Assembly: GCF_036016755.1 (NCBI RefSeq)
Contig: NZ_JAYXIH010000001.1
Span: 1 to 64,000 of the forward strand
DNA length: 64,000 bases
Origin: Aurantimonas coralicida_A
GTDB lineage: Bacteria > Pseudomonadota > Alphaproteobacteria > Rhizobiales > Rhizobiaceae
Direction of reading: 5' to 3'
Part shown: positions 14,951-23,448 of the stretch, one piece after another
Layout: each line of letters opens with the position of its first letter
Numbering within the stretch: position 1 is the stretch's first letter
Notes under the pieces: generated by a model
The model's input: the letters and a program-made list of their open reading frames with translations, nothing else
Database searches by the model: none
Told to the model about the DNA's origin: nothing
Made by a program: the position numbers and the translations under genes

Positions 14951-16836
14951 CGGACGATCGCCTTGGCGTTTTCGATGGCGGCCGGACTGACGCTGAGCGG
15001 CGTGTCGTTTTGCAGGAGTGTCACGTAGCTCTGCAGGAGATCGTTTTCGAAGATACCCTTCAACTGCTGGCGCTCCTCCGCCGCGACGTTCGCGGCCGGA
15101 TCGGCGGGAGGAGCGATTTCGGTAACCTTCAGGACGACCTGTGAGCCGGACTCGCGGCCGCGCGCCGTGGCGATCGTTCCATCGCCGCCGGAGTACGCCG
15201 CGGCGACGCCGACCTGACCCAGAACGGCCGCGCCGGACTGCCGCGTGATCGACGCCGCCGTCTGCTTGCTAAGGCCCGCTTCCGTCGCCACCTCGTCCAT
15301 GCTCTTGCCGCTCTCGAGTTCGGCCTTCAAAATATTGGCTCGCTCGCTCAAGAGTCGCTGGGTCTCATCGTTTTTCCAGTCGGCGAGCACGCGGTCGCGT
15401 GCTTCGTCGAATGTGCGGTCGCGCGCCGGGTCGATACTGACGACGTCGTAGAAGACATAGCTGTTCGATTCAAAGTTGATCGGCACATTGTCGAATCCCG
15501 GTTCGGTTTCGAAGGCACCGGCCAGAAGCTCCTCCGCCGCCGGAAGTTCCGGGACCGGCGCGCCGTCGGGACCGTTGCCCTGGCTGTCGACCGCCGGAAC
15601 GGTTTCGGCCGCAATGCCCGCGGCCTTGGCCGCCTCGGCGAAGCTGGCGCCACCGGCGCGCGCATCCTCGAAGGCGTTGTAGGCGCTTGCGGCGGTGTCG
15701 TTCGCCGCGACGAGCGCCAGAGCCTTGCGAATCTCGTCCGAGACCTCGTCGAGCGGACTCACACCCACCGGCTGGATTTTTGAAACGCGCAGGATCGCCG
15801 GGCCGAAGGCGCCGGCCACAACGTCCGATATCGCCCCTTCGCCCAGGGAAAACGCCGCGTCGGAGATTTTCGCGTCCGGAATTTCAGATTTGGATACCAA
15901 GCCGAGGTCGGTGTCTTCGACGGTCCGTCCGGCCTCTTTGGCGACCTCTTCGAAGCTCGCACCGCCGTCCAGCTTGGCCTTGGCTGTGTCGGCGGCCGCC
16001 TTGTCGGCGAAGACGATCTGCTGGACCTGGCGCCGCTCCGGTGTGGTATAGCGCTCCTTGCTCTGTTCGTAGTCCGCCTTCACCTGCTCGTCGGTGATCG
16101 TCGCCGGATCACTCAGCACTTCCGGCGTCAGCGTGGCGTACGCGAGGGAGCGATATTCGGGCGCGGCGTATTTCGCCTTGTTCTCCTCGAAATAGACCTT
16201 CAGCACGTCGTCCGACGCATCGGCGACCGGTGGCACCGTCGAGGGGGACATGCTGATGTAATCGACCGTCCGGCGCTCGCCATTGTAGAGGCCCAGCGCC
16301 GTTTCGAACGTTACGGGCGTATTGCCGCCCTGCGAAATCGCCTCGACGATCTGGCTGCGAATGGCGGCGTCTTCCTGGCTGCGGATATAGTCCCGCTCCC
16401 GGATGCGGGCGTTGGAAAGGACCGCCTGAAACGCATTGCGCGAGAAATTTCCCGAGGCGTCCTGAAACGAGGGGTCGTCCGCGATCAGACGCGCCAGACG
16501 CTCCTCCGACAGGCCGAGGCCGATGCGACGACCCTGTTCGTCGAGCATGGCGCCGGCGACGAGCTGGCTGAGGACGCCTTGGTCGATGCCGAACAATTGG
16601 GATTCTTCCGTGGTCGGACGGCGGCCGATCTGCTGGGCCAGACGGGCTTGGGCCCGGTTGTAGGCCAGAGCGTAATCCTCCAGCGAAACCTCGGTCTTGC
16701 CAGCTGTCAGCACCGTCGTCGCCGTATCGCCGCGAAATACGTCGCCAATACCCCAGGCGGCGAAGCTGACGACGAGCAGGGCAAGGAGGATCTTCGCGGT
16801 CCACCCGGAAATGCTGCCTCGCAGTGTATTGAGCAT
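14947..16836 (-). CDS. ppiD: Periplasmic peptidyl-prolyl isomerase, PpiD/SurA type
   Basis: The 629-aa product starts MLNTLRGSISGWTAKILLAL, a short cytoplasmic end and one membrane anchor (about residues 12-33), followed by a large periplasmic part. A SurA-like chaperone region (about 40-200) precedes a parvulin-type rotamase domain near residues 270-370 (RQVQQIVFADKAAADTAKAK, ASFEEVAKEAGRTVEDTDLG) and a second, weaker one afterwards. It helps fold outer membrane and secreted proteins at the SecYEG exit. The ATG at 16836 is preferred over a longer reading because the membrane anchor begins there. It heads the overlapping run to moeA. Confidence 0.9.
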   Translation of the reverse strand: MLNTLRGSISGWTAKILLALLVVSFAAWGIGDVFRGDTATTVLTAGKTEVSLEDYALAYNRAQARLAQQIGRRPTTEESQLFGIDQGVLSQLVAGAMLDEQGRRIGLGLSEERLARLIADDPSFQDASGNFSRNAFQAVLSNARIRERDYIRSQEDAAIRSQIVEAISQGGNTPVTFETALGLYNGERRTVDYISMSPSTVPPVADASDDVLKVYFEENKAKYAAPEYRSLAYATLTPEVLSDPATITDEQVKADYEQSKERYTTPERRQVQQIVFADKAAADTAKAKLDGGASFEEVAKEAGRTVEDTDLGLVSKSEIPDAKISDAAFSLGEGAISDVVAGAFGPAILRVSKIQPVGVSPLDEVSDEIRKALALVAANDTAASAYNAFEDARAGGASFAEAAKAAGIAAETVPAVDSQGNGPDGAPVPELPAAEELLAGAFETEPGFDNVPINFESNSYVFYDVVSIDPARDRTFDEARDRVLADWKNDETQRLLSERANILKAELESGKSMDEVATEAGLSKQTAASITRQSGAAVLGQVGVAAAYSGGDGTIATARGRESGSQVVLKVTEIAPPADPAANVAAEERQQLKGIFENDLLQSYVTLLQNDTPLSVSPAAIENAKAIVR

Positions 16837-17049
16837 CGTCGTCTCCCTTCGCCCGCTCGACTTTCGCGGCGGCGAAGCGAAGCAGGGCATCCATCGTTCT
16901 CAGGCCTTAATAGGAAACAGCGCGGGGCGGGCGCAAGCAGGCTGGACGATTGATTTCTCGGCTCCCTCGCATATTGCCGACCGACGATGATAGGTATGCG
17001 CCATCAGGTCCGCGCCCTCCGCGCACCGCTCCAGGGAGTAAATGTCGAC

Positions 17050-17808
17050 ATGAAGCCACGGCCACTGATCGCGGGTAACTGGAAGATGAACGGGCAGTTG
17101 TCGGCATTGACGGAACTGAAGAGCATCGCGGACGCTGCCGGCCACGGGCTCGCCGACCGCCGCGACCTGCTGATCTGTCCGCCGGCGACGATCCTGTCCG
17201 CCAGTCGCGGGGTCCTGGGTGAGAATGTCGCGGTCGGAGGGCAGGATTGCCATCCGGCGGAAAGCGGTGCCCACACCGGCGACATCTCCGCTGCGATGCT
17301 GAAGGATATCGGGGCGCGTTACGTCATCGTCGGTCATTCGGAACGCCGCGCCGATCATGGCGAATCGGACGCGCTGGTTCGCGCAAAAGCGGAAGCGGCC
17401 ATGAAGGCGGGGCTGGTCGCGGTGATCTGCGTGGGCGAGACCGAGGCGGAACGCGAGGCCGACCAGACGCTGGAGGTCCTCGGGGCGCAACTGGCCGGCT
17501 CTCTACCGGACGGATTGACCGGCGAGACCGCGGTCGTCGCCTACGAGCCTGTCTGGGCGATCGGAACCGGACGCACGCCGACGGTCGCCGACGTGAAACA
17601 GGTTCACGATTTCATTCGCAAGACCCTGTCGGATCGCTTTGGCGAAGCTGTCGCCTCGGCTGTGCGAATCCTTTACGGTGGATCTGTCAAACCTGCGAAC
17701 GCGGCCGAGCTTCTGGCTGTCGACAATGTCGATGGGGCGCTTGTCGGCGGCGCGAGCTTGAAGGCGTCCGACTTCATCGCGATATGCGAGGCCGTCGTCG
17801 TTTCCTGA
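17050..17808 (+). CDS. tpiA: Triosephosphate isomerase
   Basis: The 252-aa product interconverts dihydroxyacetone phosphate and glyceraldehyde 3-phosphate. All active-site blocks are present: IAGNWKMNG at residue 8 (Lys), VIVGHSERR (His), VAYEPVWAIGTGRTP (Glu) and LYGGSVKPANA (phosphate loop). The ATG at 17050 gives the normal family length; a reading from 16987 adds 21 unrelated residues. It is divergent from ppiD with about 210 bases between them, which must hold both promoters. secG follows 96 bases later, a frequent alphaproteobacterial pairing. Confidence 0.97.
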   Translation: MKPRPLIAGNWKMNGQLSALTELKSIADAAGHGLADRRDLLICPPATILSASRGVLGENVAVGGQDCHPAESGAHTGDISAAMLKDIGARYVIVGHSERRADHGESDALVRAKAEAAMKAGLVAVICVGETEAEREADQTLEVLGAQLAGSLPDGLTGETAVVAYEPVWAIGTGRTPTVADVKQVHDFIRKTLSDRFGEAVASAVRILYGGSVKPANAAELLAVDNVDGALVGGASLKASDFIAICEAVVVS

Positions 17809-17904
17809 TCAAAATGGCGGTGAAACACCGAAACCGGTTGGAAAGCCGGCCGCGCTTCTGTAGAAGGCGCGCAATTCCTAAAATCGACGCGCTGCGAAAG
17901 TCCA

Positions 17905-18543
17905 ATGGAAACAATTCTTATCGTCATCCACTTGATGATCGTCATCGCGCTCGTCATCGTAGTGCTGTTGCAACGATCCGAGGGCGGGGCCTTGGGTATC
18001 GGCGGCGGTGGCGGCGGCTTGATGTCGGCCCGTGGCGCCGCCAATGCGCTGACCCGAACGACCGGCATTCTGGCGGCGGCTTTTTTCCTCACCTCGCTGT
18101 CGCTCGGGATTCTCGCCCGTTATGGCGGCCAGCCGACCGACATTCTCGATCGCTTGCCGACCACTCAGGGTGGCTCGGATCAAGGCGGCAGCCTATTGGA
18201 TCAGCTGGGCGCACTGCCGGAGCAGGAGGGAGCGTCCGGCAACGCCGATCAGGCGCCGCAGGCGGACGCCGCCGCAACGGACGTGACGCCATCGGATCCA
18301 AACGCACCGAGCGCCGCACCATCCATGCCGGAGAACGCCACCGGAACGGCCGTACCGCAATCGGCTCCGGCCGAAGACGCGTCCACGTCGGCTGCCACCC
18401 CGGCGCCACAGATTCCGGCCAATCCGGCTCCCACTGCGCCGAATGCCGCCGAGGACCCGACGGTTCCGCCGGTGGAGGCACCGCCGGCTGGTGTCGAACG
18501 GCCGGTCGAGAGCGGCACGTCGCCGTCCGGAACCGCCCAGTAG
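17905..18543 (+). CDS. secG: Preprotein translocase subunit SecG with long C-terminal tail
   Basis: The first 75 residues are a standard SecG: a membrane span in METILIVIHLMIVIALVIVV, the conserved LLQRSEGGALGIGGGGGGLM loop, and a second span AGIL-like (TTGILAAAFFLTSLSLGILA). SecG assists protein export in the SecYEG channel. The remaining 135 residues are a low-complexity tail rich in Ala, Pro, Ser and Thr (for example TPAPQIPANPAPTAPNAAED), making the protein about twice the size of E. coli SecG. Extended tails are known in alphaproteobacteria but vary. A hairpin follows at 18575-18594. Confidence 0.92.
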   Translation: METILIVIHLMIVIALVIVVLLQRSEGGALGIGGGGGGLMSARGAANALTRTTGILAAAFFLTSLSLGILARYGGQPTDILDRLPTTQGGSDQGGSLLDQLGALPEQEGASGNADQAPQADAAATDVTPSDPNAPSAAPSMPENATGTAVPQSAPAEDASTSAATPAPQIPANPAPTAPNAAEDPTVPPVEAPPAGVERPVESGTSPSGTAQ

Positions 18544-18574
18544 CATTCACGCACCGTTTGCGGTCGTCATCATC

Positions 18575-18594
18575 GGGGCGCCTTCGGGCGCCCC
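18575..18594 (+). terminator. Hairpin after secG, possible terminator
   Basis: A perfect 8-bp stem GGGGCGCC/GGCGCCCC closes a TTCG tetraloop, 31 bases after the secG stop and 66 bases before the pyrG ATG. There is no good T run after it (GTCCAGTTTC), so it may attenuate rather than end transcription. Confidence 0.5.
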
Positions 18595-18660
18595 GTCCAG
18601 TTTCGGCATGGCCGAAAAGTGACTGGCAGAATCAGACCGGTCGAGATATCGGGAAAGCCC

Positions 18661-20289
18661 ATGGCGCGATATATCTTCATCACCGGCGGCGTGGTCTCCT
18701 CACTCGGTAAAGGAATTGCATCGGCGGCACTCGGCGCGCTGTTGCAGGCCCGCGGCTACCGGGTGCGGCTGCGCAAGCTCGATCCCTATCTGAATGTCGA
18801 TCCCGGCACGATGAGCCCGACCCAGCACGGCGAGGTGTTCGTCACCGACGACGGCGCCGAGACCGATCTCGATCTCGGCCATTACGAGCGCTTCACCGGG
18901 CGATCGGCTAACCGGATGGACAACATCACCACCGGCCGAATCTACCAGGATATCATCGCCAAGGAACGGCGCGGAGACTATCTCGGCGCCACGGTCCAGG
19001 TCATTCCCCACGTCACCGACGCCATCAAGGAATTCGTTCTCGACGGCAACGAGGAGTTCGATTTCGTGCTGTGCGAGATCGGCGGCACGGTCGGCGATAT
19101 CGAGGCGCTGCCGTTCTTCGAGGCCATCCGGCAGCTCGGCAACGACCTGCCGCGCGGCGGCGCGGTCTATGTCCACCTGACGCTGATGCCGTACATCCCG
19201 ACGGCTGGTGAACTGAAGACCAAACCGACCCAGCATTCGGTGCGCGAGCTGCGCGCCATCGGCATTCAGCCGGACATCCTGCTGGTGCGCGCCGACCGGC
19301 CGATCCCGACCGAGGAACGGCGCAAAATGAGCCTGTTCTGCAACGTTCGGGAAACGGCGGTCATCCAGGCGCTCGATGTCGCCACGATCTACGACGTGCC
19401 GATCGCCTATCACCACGAAGGCCTCGATACCGAGGTGCTCGCTGCCTTCGGCATCGATCCGGCGCCGAAACCGCAATTGCAGCGCTGGCATCAGGTCGTC
19501 GACGGGATTCGCAATCCCGAGGGCGAGGTGACTATTGCCGTCGTCGGCAAATACACCGGCTTGAAGGACGCCTACAAATCCCTGATCGAGGCGCTGCAGC
19601 ACGGCGGCATCGCCAACCGGGTCCGCGTCAAGCTCGACTGGATCGAGGCGGAAGTGTTCGAAGAGGAGGATCCGGCCCCGTATCTGGAGCGGGTTAACGG
19701 CATCCTGGTGCCGGGCGGGTTCGGCGAGCGCGGGGCGGAGGGCAAGATCGCCGCGGCCCGCTTCGCGCGCGAACGCAACGTGCCGTATTTCGGCATCTGC
19801 TTCGGCATGCAGATGGCGGTGATCGAGGCCGCGCGGACCTTGGCCGGGATCGACAAGGCGGGTTCCACCGAATTCGGCGAGACCAGCGAGCCGGTCGTCG
19901 GCTTGATGACCGAATGGTTGAAGGGCAATGAACTGGAACAGCGCGCCGCCCAGGGCGACCTCGGCGGCACCATGCGGCTCGGGGCGTACAAGGCGAGCCT
20001 CAAGAGCGGCTCCAGAATCGCCGCGATCTACGGCGACACCGATATCGAGGAACGCCACCGCCACCGCTACGAGGTCAACCGCGCCTATCGCGAGGCGCTG
20101 GAAGCGGCCGGCATGAGCTTCGCCGGCATGTCGCCTGACGGCCTTCTGCCGGAGACGGTGGAACTGGCCGACCATCCCTGGTTCATCGGCGTGCAGTACC
20201 ACCCGGAACTGAAATCCCGGCCGTTCGAGCCGCACCCGCTGTTCGCCAGCTTCATCGCCGCGGCGGTCGAGCAGAGCCGGCTGGTGTGA
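18661..20289 (+). CDS. pyrG: CTP synthase
   Basis: The 542-aa product aminates UTP to CTP using glutamine. It has the N-terminal synthase domain starting MARYIFITGGVVSSLGKGIA with its P-loop, the DPYLNVDPGTMSP and EIGGTVGDIEALPF blocks, and a C-terminal class I glutamine amidotransferase with the nucleophile Cys380 in FGICFGMQ and the VQYHPE triad segment near residue 515. The ATG at 18661 gives the canonical start; an upstream in-frame ATG adds 14 residues. The stop overlaps the GTG of the next gene by three bases. Confidence 0.98.
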   Translation: MARYIFITGGVVSSLGKGIASAALGALLQARGYRVRLRKLDPYLNVDPGTMSPTQHGEVFVTDDGAETDLDLGHYERFTGRSANRMDNITTGRIYQDIIAKERRGDYLGATVQVIPHVTDAIKEFVLDGNEEFDFVLCEIGGTVGDIEALPFFEAIRQLGNDLPRGGAVYVHLTLMPYIPTAGELKTKPTQHSVRELRAIGIQPDILLVRADRPIPTEERRKMSLFCNVRETAVIQALDVATIYDVPIAYHHEGLDTEVLAAFGIDPAPKPQLQRWHQVVDGIRNPEGEVTIAVVGKYTGLKDAYKSLIEALQHGGIANRVRVKLDWIEAEVFEEEDPAPYLERVNGILVPGGFGERGAEGKIAAARFARERNVPYFGICFGMQMAVIEAARTLAGIDKAGSTEFGETSEPVVGLMTEWLKGNELEQRAAQGDLGGTMRLGAYKASLKSGSRIAAIYGDTDIEERHRHRYEVNRAYREALEAAGMSFAGMSPDGLLPETVELADHPWFIGVQYHPELKSRPFEPHPLFASFIAAAVEQSRLV

Positions 20290-21188
20290 CCGGCGGAATT
20301 CGCGACGACCGCGCGGGGCGGGCCCTCGATCACGTCGTCCTTCCGTTCGAGTCCCTGGACGAGGCCCGCCGTCTCTTCACGGCGCTCGGCTTCACCGTCG
20401 CGCCCGATGCCGTCCATCCCTTCGGAACCGGCAACGCTTGCGTGTTCTTTGCCGACGGCACCTATCTCGAGCCGCTGGCGATCGCCGACCCGGCGGCCTA
20501 CGAAGCCGCGAAGTCCGCGGGCAACCTATTCGTCGCGCGCGATGCCGGCTTTCGGTCCCGCCATGGCTTGCCGTCGATCTCGGCCATCGCCTTTCGCTCG
20601 GCCGACGCGCTGGGCGACCGGGCCGCGCTGGCAAAAAAGCGGCTTGCCGAGGCCGAACTGGTCGAGTTTTCGCGGAATTTTCGGACACCCGCAGGCGAGG
20701 ATGCGTCGGTGTCGTTCCGCCTAGCCTTCGCCTGCGCCGAACCCGACTCGCATGTCCACTTCTTCTTCTGCCAGCCACTGCATACTAAGGCGCCGGACCG
20801 CTCCACACTGACCCGACACCCGAATGGTGTGTCCGGTCTCGCGCGCATCGTCCTGTCGGACTGTCCGCCAGATAAATCACGCGAACTGCTGGCGACCGTG
20901 TCGGATTCTCGCGCGGACGAAGGCAGTCATGGGGGGCTGTGTTTCGAACTCGCCAACACCACGCTCCATGTCCTTTCCGACGCGTTATTGGTCGAAGACT
21001 ATGGGGTGAAGCAGAACGTGTCGGGCGAACTACGTGTTTGCGGCATTGTGCTGAACGTCGCGGACATGGCCGCAACCCGTGCCTGTCTTGCCGCCGGCGG
21101 CCATTCGTCCGAGATGACCGGCGACCGCCTCGTCGTCCCGTTCGGCAAGGACGGCGGCTTCATCGCATTCGAGGAATCGCCCGCATGA
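20286..21188 (+). CDS. VOC-superfamily (glyoxalase-like) protein
   Basis: The 300-aa product starts with GTG overlapping the pyrG stop. It contains a glyoxalase-like domain at residues 12-190 (LDHVVLPFESLDEARRLFTA, CVFFADGTYLEPLAI) and a second betaalphabetabeta-type half near residues 255-295 (RVCGIVLNVADMAATRACLA). Proteins of this type bind a divalent metal and act as isomerases, dioxygenases or antibiotic-binding proteins; the reaction here is unknown. It overlaps both pyrG and kdsA by four bases, so it is translated from the same transcript, but no link to CTP or KDO synthesis is evident. Confidence 0.78.
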   Translation: MTGGIRDDRAGRALDHVVLPFESLDEARRLFTALGFTVAPDAVHPFGTGNACVFFADGTYLEPLAIADPAAYEAAKSAGNLFVARDAGFRSRHGLPSISAIAFRSADALGDRAALAKKRLAEAELVEFSRNFRTPAGEDASVSFRLAFACAEPDSHVHFFFCQPLHTKAPDRSTLTRHPNGVSGLARIVLSDCPPDKSRELLATVSDSRADEGSHGGLCFELANTTLHVLSDALLVEDYGVKQNVSGELRVCGIVLNVADMAATRACLAAGGHSSEMTGDRLVVPFGKDGGFIAFEESPA

Positions 21189-22021
21189 CCGCACCCAACA
21201 GTACCGTCTCCGCCAAGGGCGTCCGTTTCTCGCAGACTCTGCCAGTCGCGTTGATCGCCGGCCCCTGCCAGATGGAAAGCCGCGACCACGCGCTGATGAT
21301 CGCCGAGACGATGAAAAAGATCACCGGCGATCTCGGCATCGGCTACGTCTTCAAGGCGAGCTTCGACAAGGCGAACCGCACCAGCCTCGCCGGCAAGCGC
21401 GGCATCGGGCTGTCCGAAGCCCTGCCGGTGTTCGAGGAGATCGCGCGCACCTTCGACCTGCCGGTGTTGACCGACGTCCACACCGAGGAGCAGTGCCGCG
21501 AAGCCGGCGCGGTGTGCGATATCCTGCAGATCCCGGCGTTTCTCTGCCGCCAGACCGATCTGTTGATCGCCGCGGCGAAGACCGGCCGCGTCGTCAATAT
21601 CAAGAAGGGCCAGTTCCTGGCGCCCTGGGACATGAAGAACGTCCTTACGAAGGTGACCGACAGCGGCAATCCGAACGTGCTCCTGACCGAGCGCGGCGTC
21701 TCCTTCGGCTACAATACGCTGGTGTCGGATTTTCGGGCGCTGCCGATCATGGCGGAGATGGGCGCGCCGGTGATCTTCGACGCGACCCATTCGGTGCAGC
21801 AGCCGGGCGGGCAGGGCGGCTCATCGGGCGGCGACCGCCGCTTCGTCGAGACCCTGGCACGGGCGGCTGTCGCGGTCGGTGTCGCCGGGCTGTTCATCGA
21901 GACCCATGAGGACCCGGACAACGCCCCATCGGACGGGCCGAACATGGTGCCGCTCGATCGAATGCCGGACTTGCTGAAGCGGTTGCAGGCGCTCGACGCG
22001 GTGGCGAAGGCCTTCGGCTAA
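21185..22021 (+). CDS. kdsA: 3-deoxy-8-phosphooctulonate synthase
   Basis: The 278-aa product condenses phosphoenolpyruvate with arabinose 5-phosphate to form KDO 8-phosphate for lipopolysaccharide. Recognisable blocks include LIAGPCQMESRDHALMIAET, FKASFDKANRTSLAGKRG, PVLTDVHTEEQC, VNIKKGQFLAPWDMKNVLTK, FDATHSVQQPGGQGG and FIETHEDPDNAPSDGPNMVP. The start at 21185 overlaps the previous stop by four bases and fits the family length. An Asn or Cys near the start separates metal-independent from metal-dependent forms; CQMES in place of NALES-like segments hints at a metal-dependent enzyme, but I am not sure. Confidence 0.97.
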   Translation: MTAPNSTVSAKGVRFSQTLPVALIAGPCQMESRDHALMIAETMKKITGDLGIGYVFKASFDKANRTSLAGKRGIGLSEALPVFEEIARTFDLPVLTDVHTEEQCREAGAVCDILQIPAFLCRQTDLLIAAAKTGRVVNIKKGQFLAPWDMKNVLTKVTDSGNPNVLLTERGVSFGYNTLVSDFRALPIMAEMGAPVIFDATHSVQQPGGQGGSSGGDRRFVETLARAAVAVGVAGLFIETHEDPDNAPSDGPNMVPLDRMPDLLKRLQALDAVAKAFG

Positions 22022-22101
22022 GACCGGCGGGAAAACGGTTCACGCCCGCGCTGCCTTGGTCTAAAAGCCCTCCAAAGCGACCTAGCAACTGGAGTGGGCC
22101 C

Positions 22102-23382
22102 ATGACCGCCATCATCGATATCATCGGACGTGAAATACTCGACAGCCGGGGCAATCCGACGGTCGAGGTCGACGTCCTCCTCGAAGACGGCTCGATGGGA
22201 CGGGCGGGGGTTCCCTCGGGCGCTTCGACCGGCGCCCACGAGGCGGTAGAGCTGCGCGACGGCGGGTCGCGCTATCTCGGCAAGGGCGTCGAGAAGGCGG
22301 TCGCGGCGGTGAACGGCGAAATTCTCGAGGCGATCGGTGGTCTCGAGGCCGAGGACCAGATGCGTATCGACGCGGCGATGCGCTCCCTCGACGGAACCAA
22401 GAACAAGAGCCGGCTCGGCGCCAACGCCATCCTCGGCGTCTCGCTCGCCGTCGCCAAGGCCGCGGCCGACGCCTCCGGCCTGCCGCTCTATCGCTATGTC
22501 GGCGGTGCCTCGGCTCATGTCCTGCCGGTGCCGATGATGAACATCATCAATGGCGGCGCCCATGCTGACAATCCGATCGACTTCCAGGAATTCATGATCA
22601 TGCCGGTCGGCGCGGAGCGCTTCGGGGAGGCGCTGCGGATGGGCGCGGAGGTGTTCCATACCCTCAAGAAGATGCTGAAAGAGGCCGGTCACAACACCAA
22701 TGTCGGCGACGAGGGCGGCTTCGCACCGGGTCTGGCCTCGGCCAAGGACGGGCTCGACTTCGTCATGAAGGCGATCGAGAAGGCCGGCTACAAGCCGGGC
22801 GAGGACATGTTCCTGGCGCTCGATTGCGCCGCGACGGAGTTCTTCAAGAACGATGTCTACGATCTGGAAGGCGAGGGGCGGAAGCTGTCGCCCACCGACA
22901 TGGCGGCCTATCTCGCCGAACTCGCGGGCGCCTATCCGATCATCTCGATCGAGGACGGCATGGGCGAGGACGACTGGAGCGGCTGGAAGGCCCTGACGGG
23001 CCAGATCGGCGAGACGGTCCAACTCGTCGGCGACGATCTCTTCGTGACCAATTCCGAGCGCCTGCGCGAGGGGATCGACAAGGGCGTCGCCAATTCGATC
23101 CTCGTGAAGGTGAATCAGATCGGAACCTTGTCGGAGACGCTCGACGCCGTCAGCGTCGCCCATCGCGCCGGCTATAGCGCGGTGATGTCGCACCGCTCCG
23201 GCGAGACCGAGGATTCGACCATCGCCGACCTGGCGGTCGCGACCAATTGCGGGCAGATCAAGACCGGATCGCTGGCGCGTTCGGACCGGCTCGCCAAGTA
23301 CAACCAGCTGCTGCGGATCGAGGAGGAATTGGGCGATCAGGGCGTCTATGCCGGTCGCTCGATCTTGCGCCGGCGCGGCTGA
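22102..23382 (+). CDS. eno: Enolase
   Basis: The 426-aa product dehydrates 2-phosphoglycerate to phosphoenolpyruvate. It has the N-terminal GREILDSRGNPTVEVDVLLE, the SGASTGAHEAVELRDG loop, metal-ligand segments such as YPIISIEDGMGEDDWSGWK and VQLVGDDLFVTNS, the catalytic NSILVKVNQIGTLSET Lys, and the SHRSGETED loop. Length is typical. It is 80 bases after kdsA and has an ACTGGAGTGGG ribosome site. A strong hairpin terminator follows at 23412-23448. Confidence 0.98.
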   Translation: MTAIIDIIGREILDSRGNPTVEVDVLLEDGSMGRAGVPSGASTGAHEAVELRDGGSRYLGKGVEKAVAAVNGEILEAIGGLEAEDQMRIDAAMRSLDGTKNKSRLGANAILGVSLAVAKAAADASGLPLYRYVGGASAHVLPVPMMNIINGGAHADNPIDFQEFMIMPVGAERFGEALRMGAEVFHTLKKMLKEAGHNTNVGDEGGFAPGLASAKDGLDFVMKAIEKAGYKPGEDMFLALDCAATEFFKNDVYDLEGEGRKLSPTDMAAYLAELAGAYPIISIEDGMGEDDWSGWKALTGQIGETVQLVGDDLFVTNSERLREGIDKGVANSILVKVNQIGTLSETLDAVSVAHRAGYSAVMSHRSGETEDSTIADLAVATNCGQIKTGSLARSDRLAKYNQLLRIEEELGDQGVYAGRSILRRRG

Positions 23383-23411
23383 ACCGCCTGCCGCCTCCAG
23401 GACGGCCAGAT

Positions 23412-23448
23412 CGGCACCGGCGGGCAAGGTCCGCCGGTGCCGTTTTTT
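23412..23448. terminator. Strong rho-independent terminator after eno (probably bidirectional)
   Basis: A perfect 12-bp stem (23412-23423 with 23431-23442, CGGCACCGGCGG/CCGCCGGTGCCG), a 7-base loop GCAAGGT and six T residues make a textbook terminator 30 bases after the eno stop. It abuts the stop of the convergent FNT gene, but the minus-strand side lacks a T run. Confidence 0.9.

Noticed and set aside
18700..20235. Long minus-strand open frame opposite pyrG
   Set aside because: It is the antisense of a conserved enzyme, an artefact of high GC content at third codon positions.
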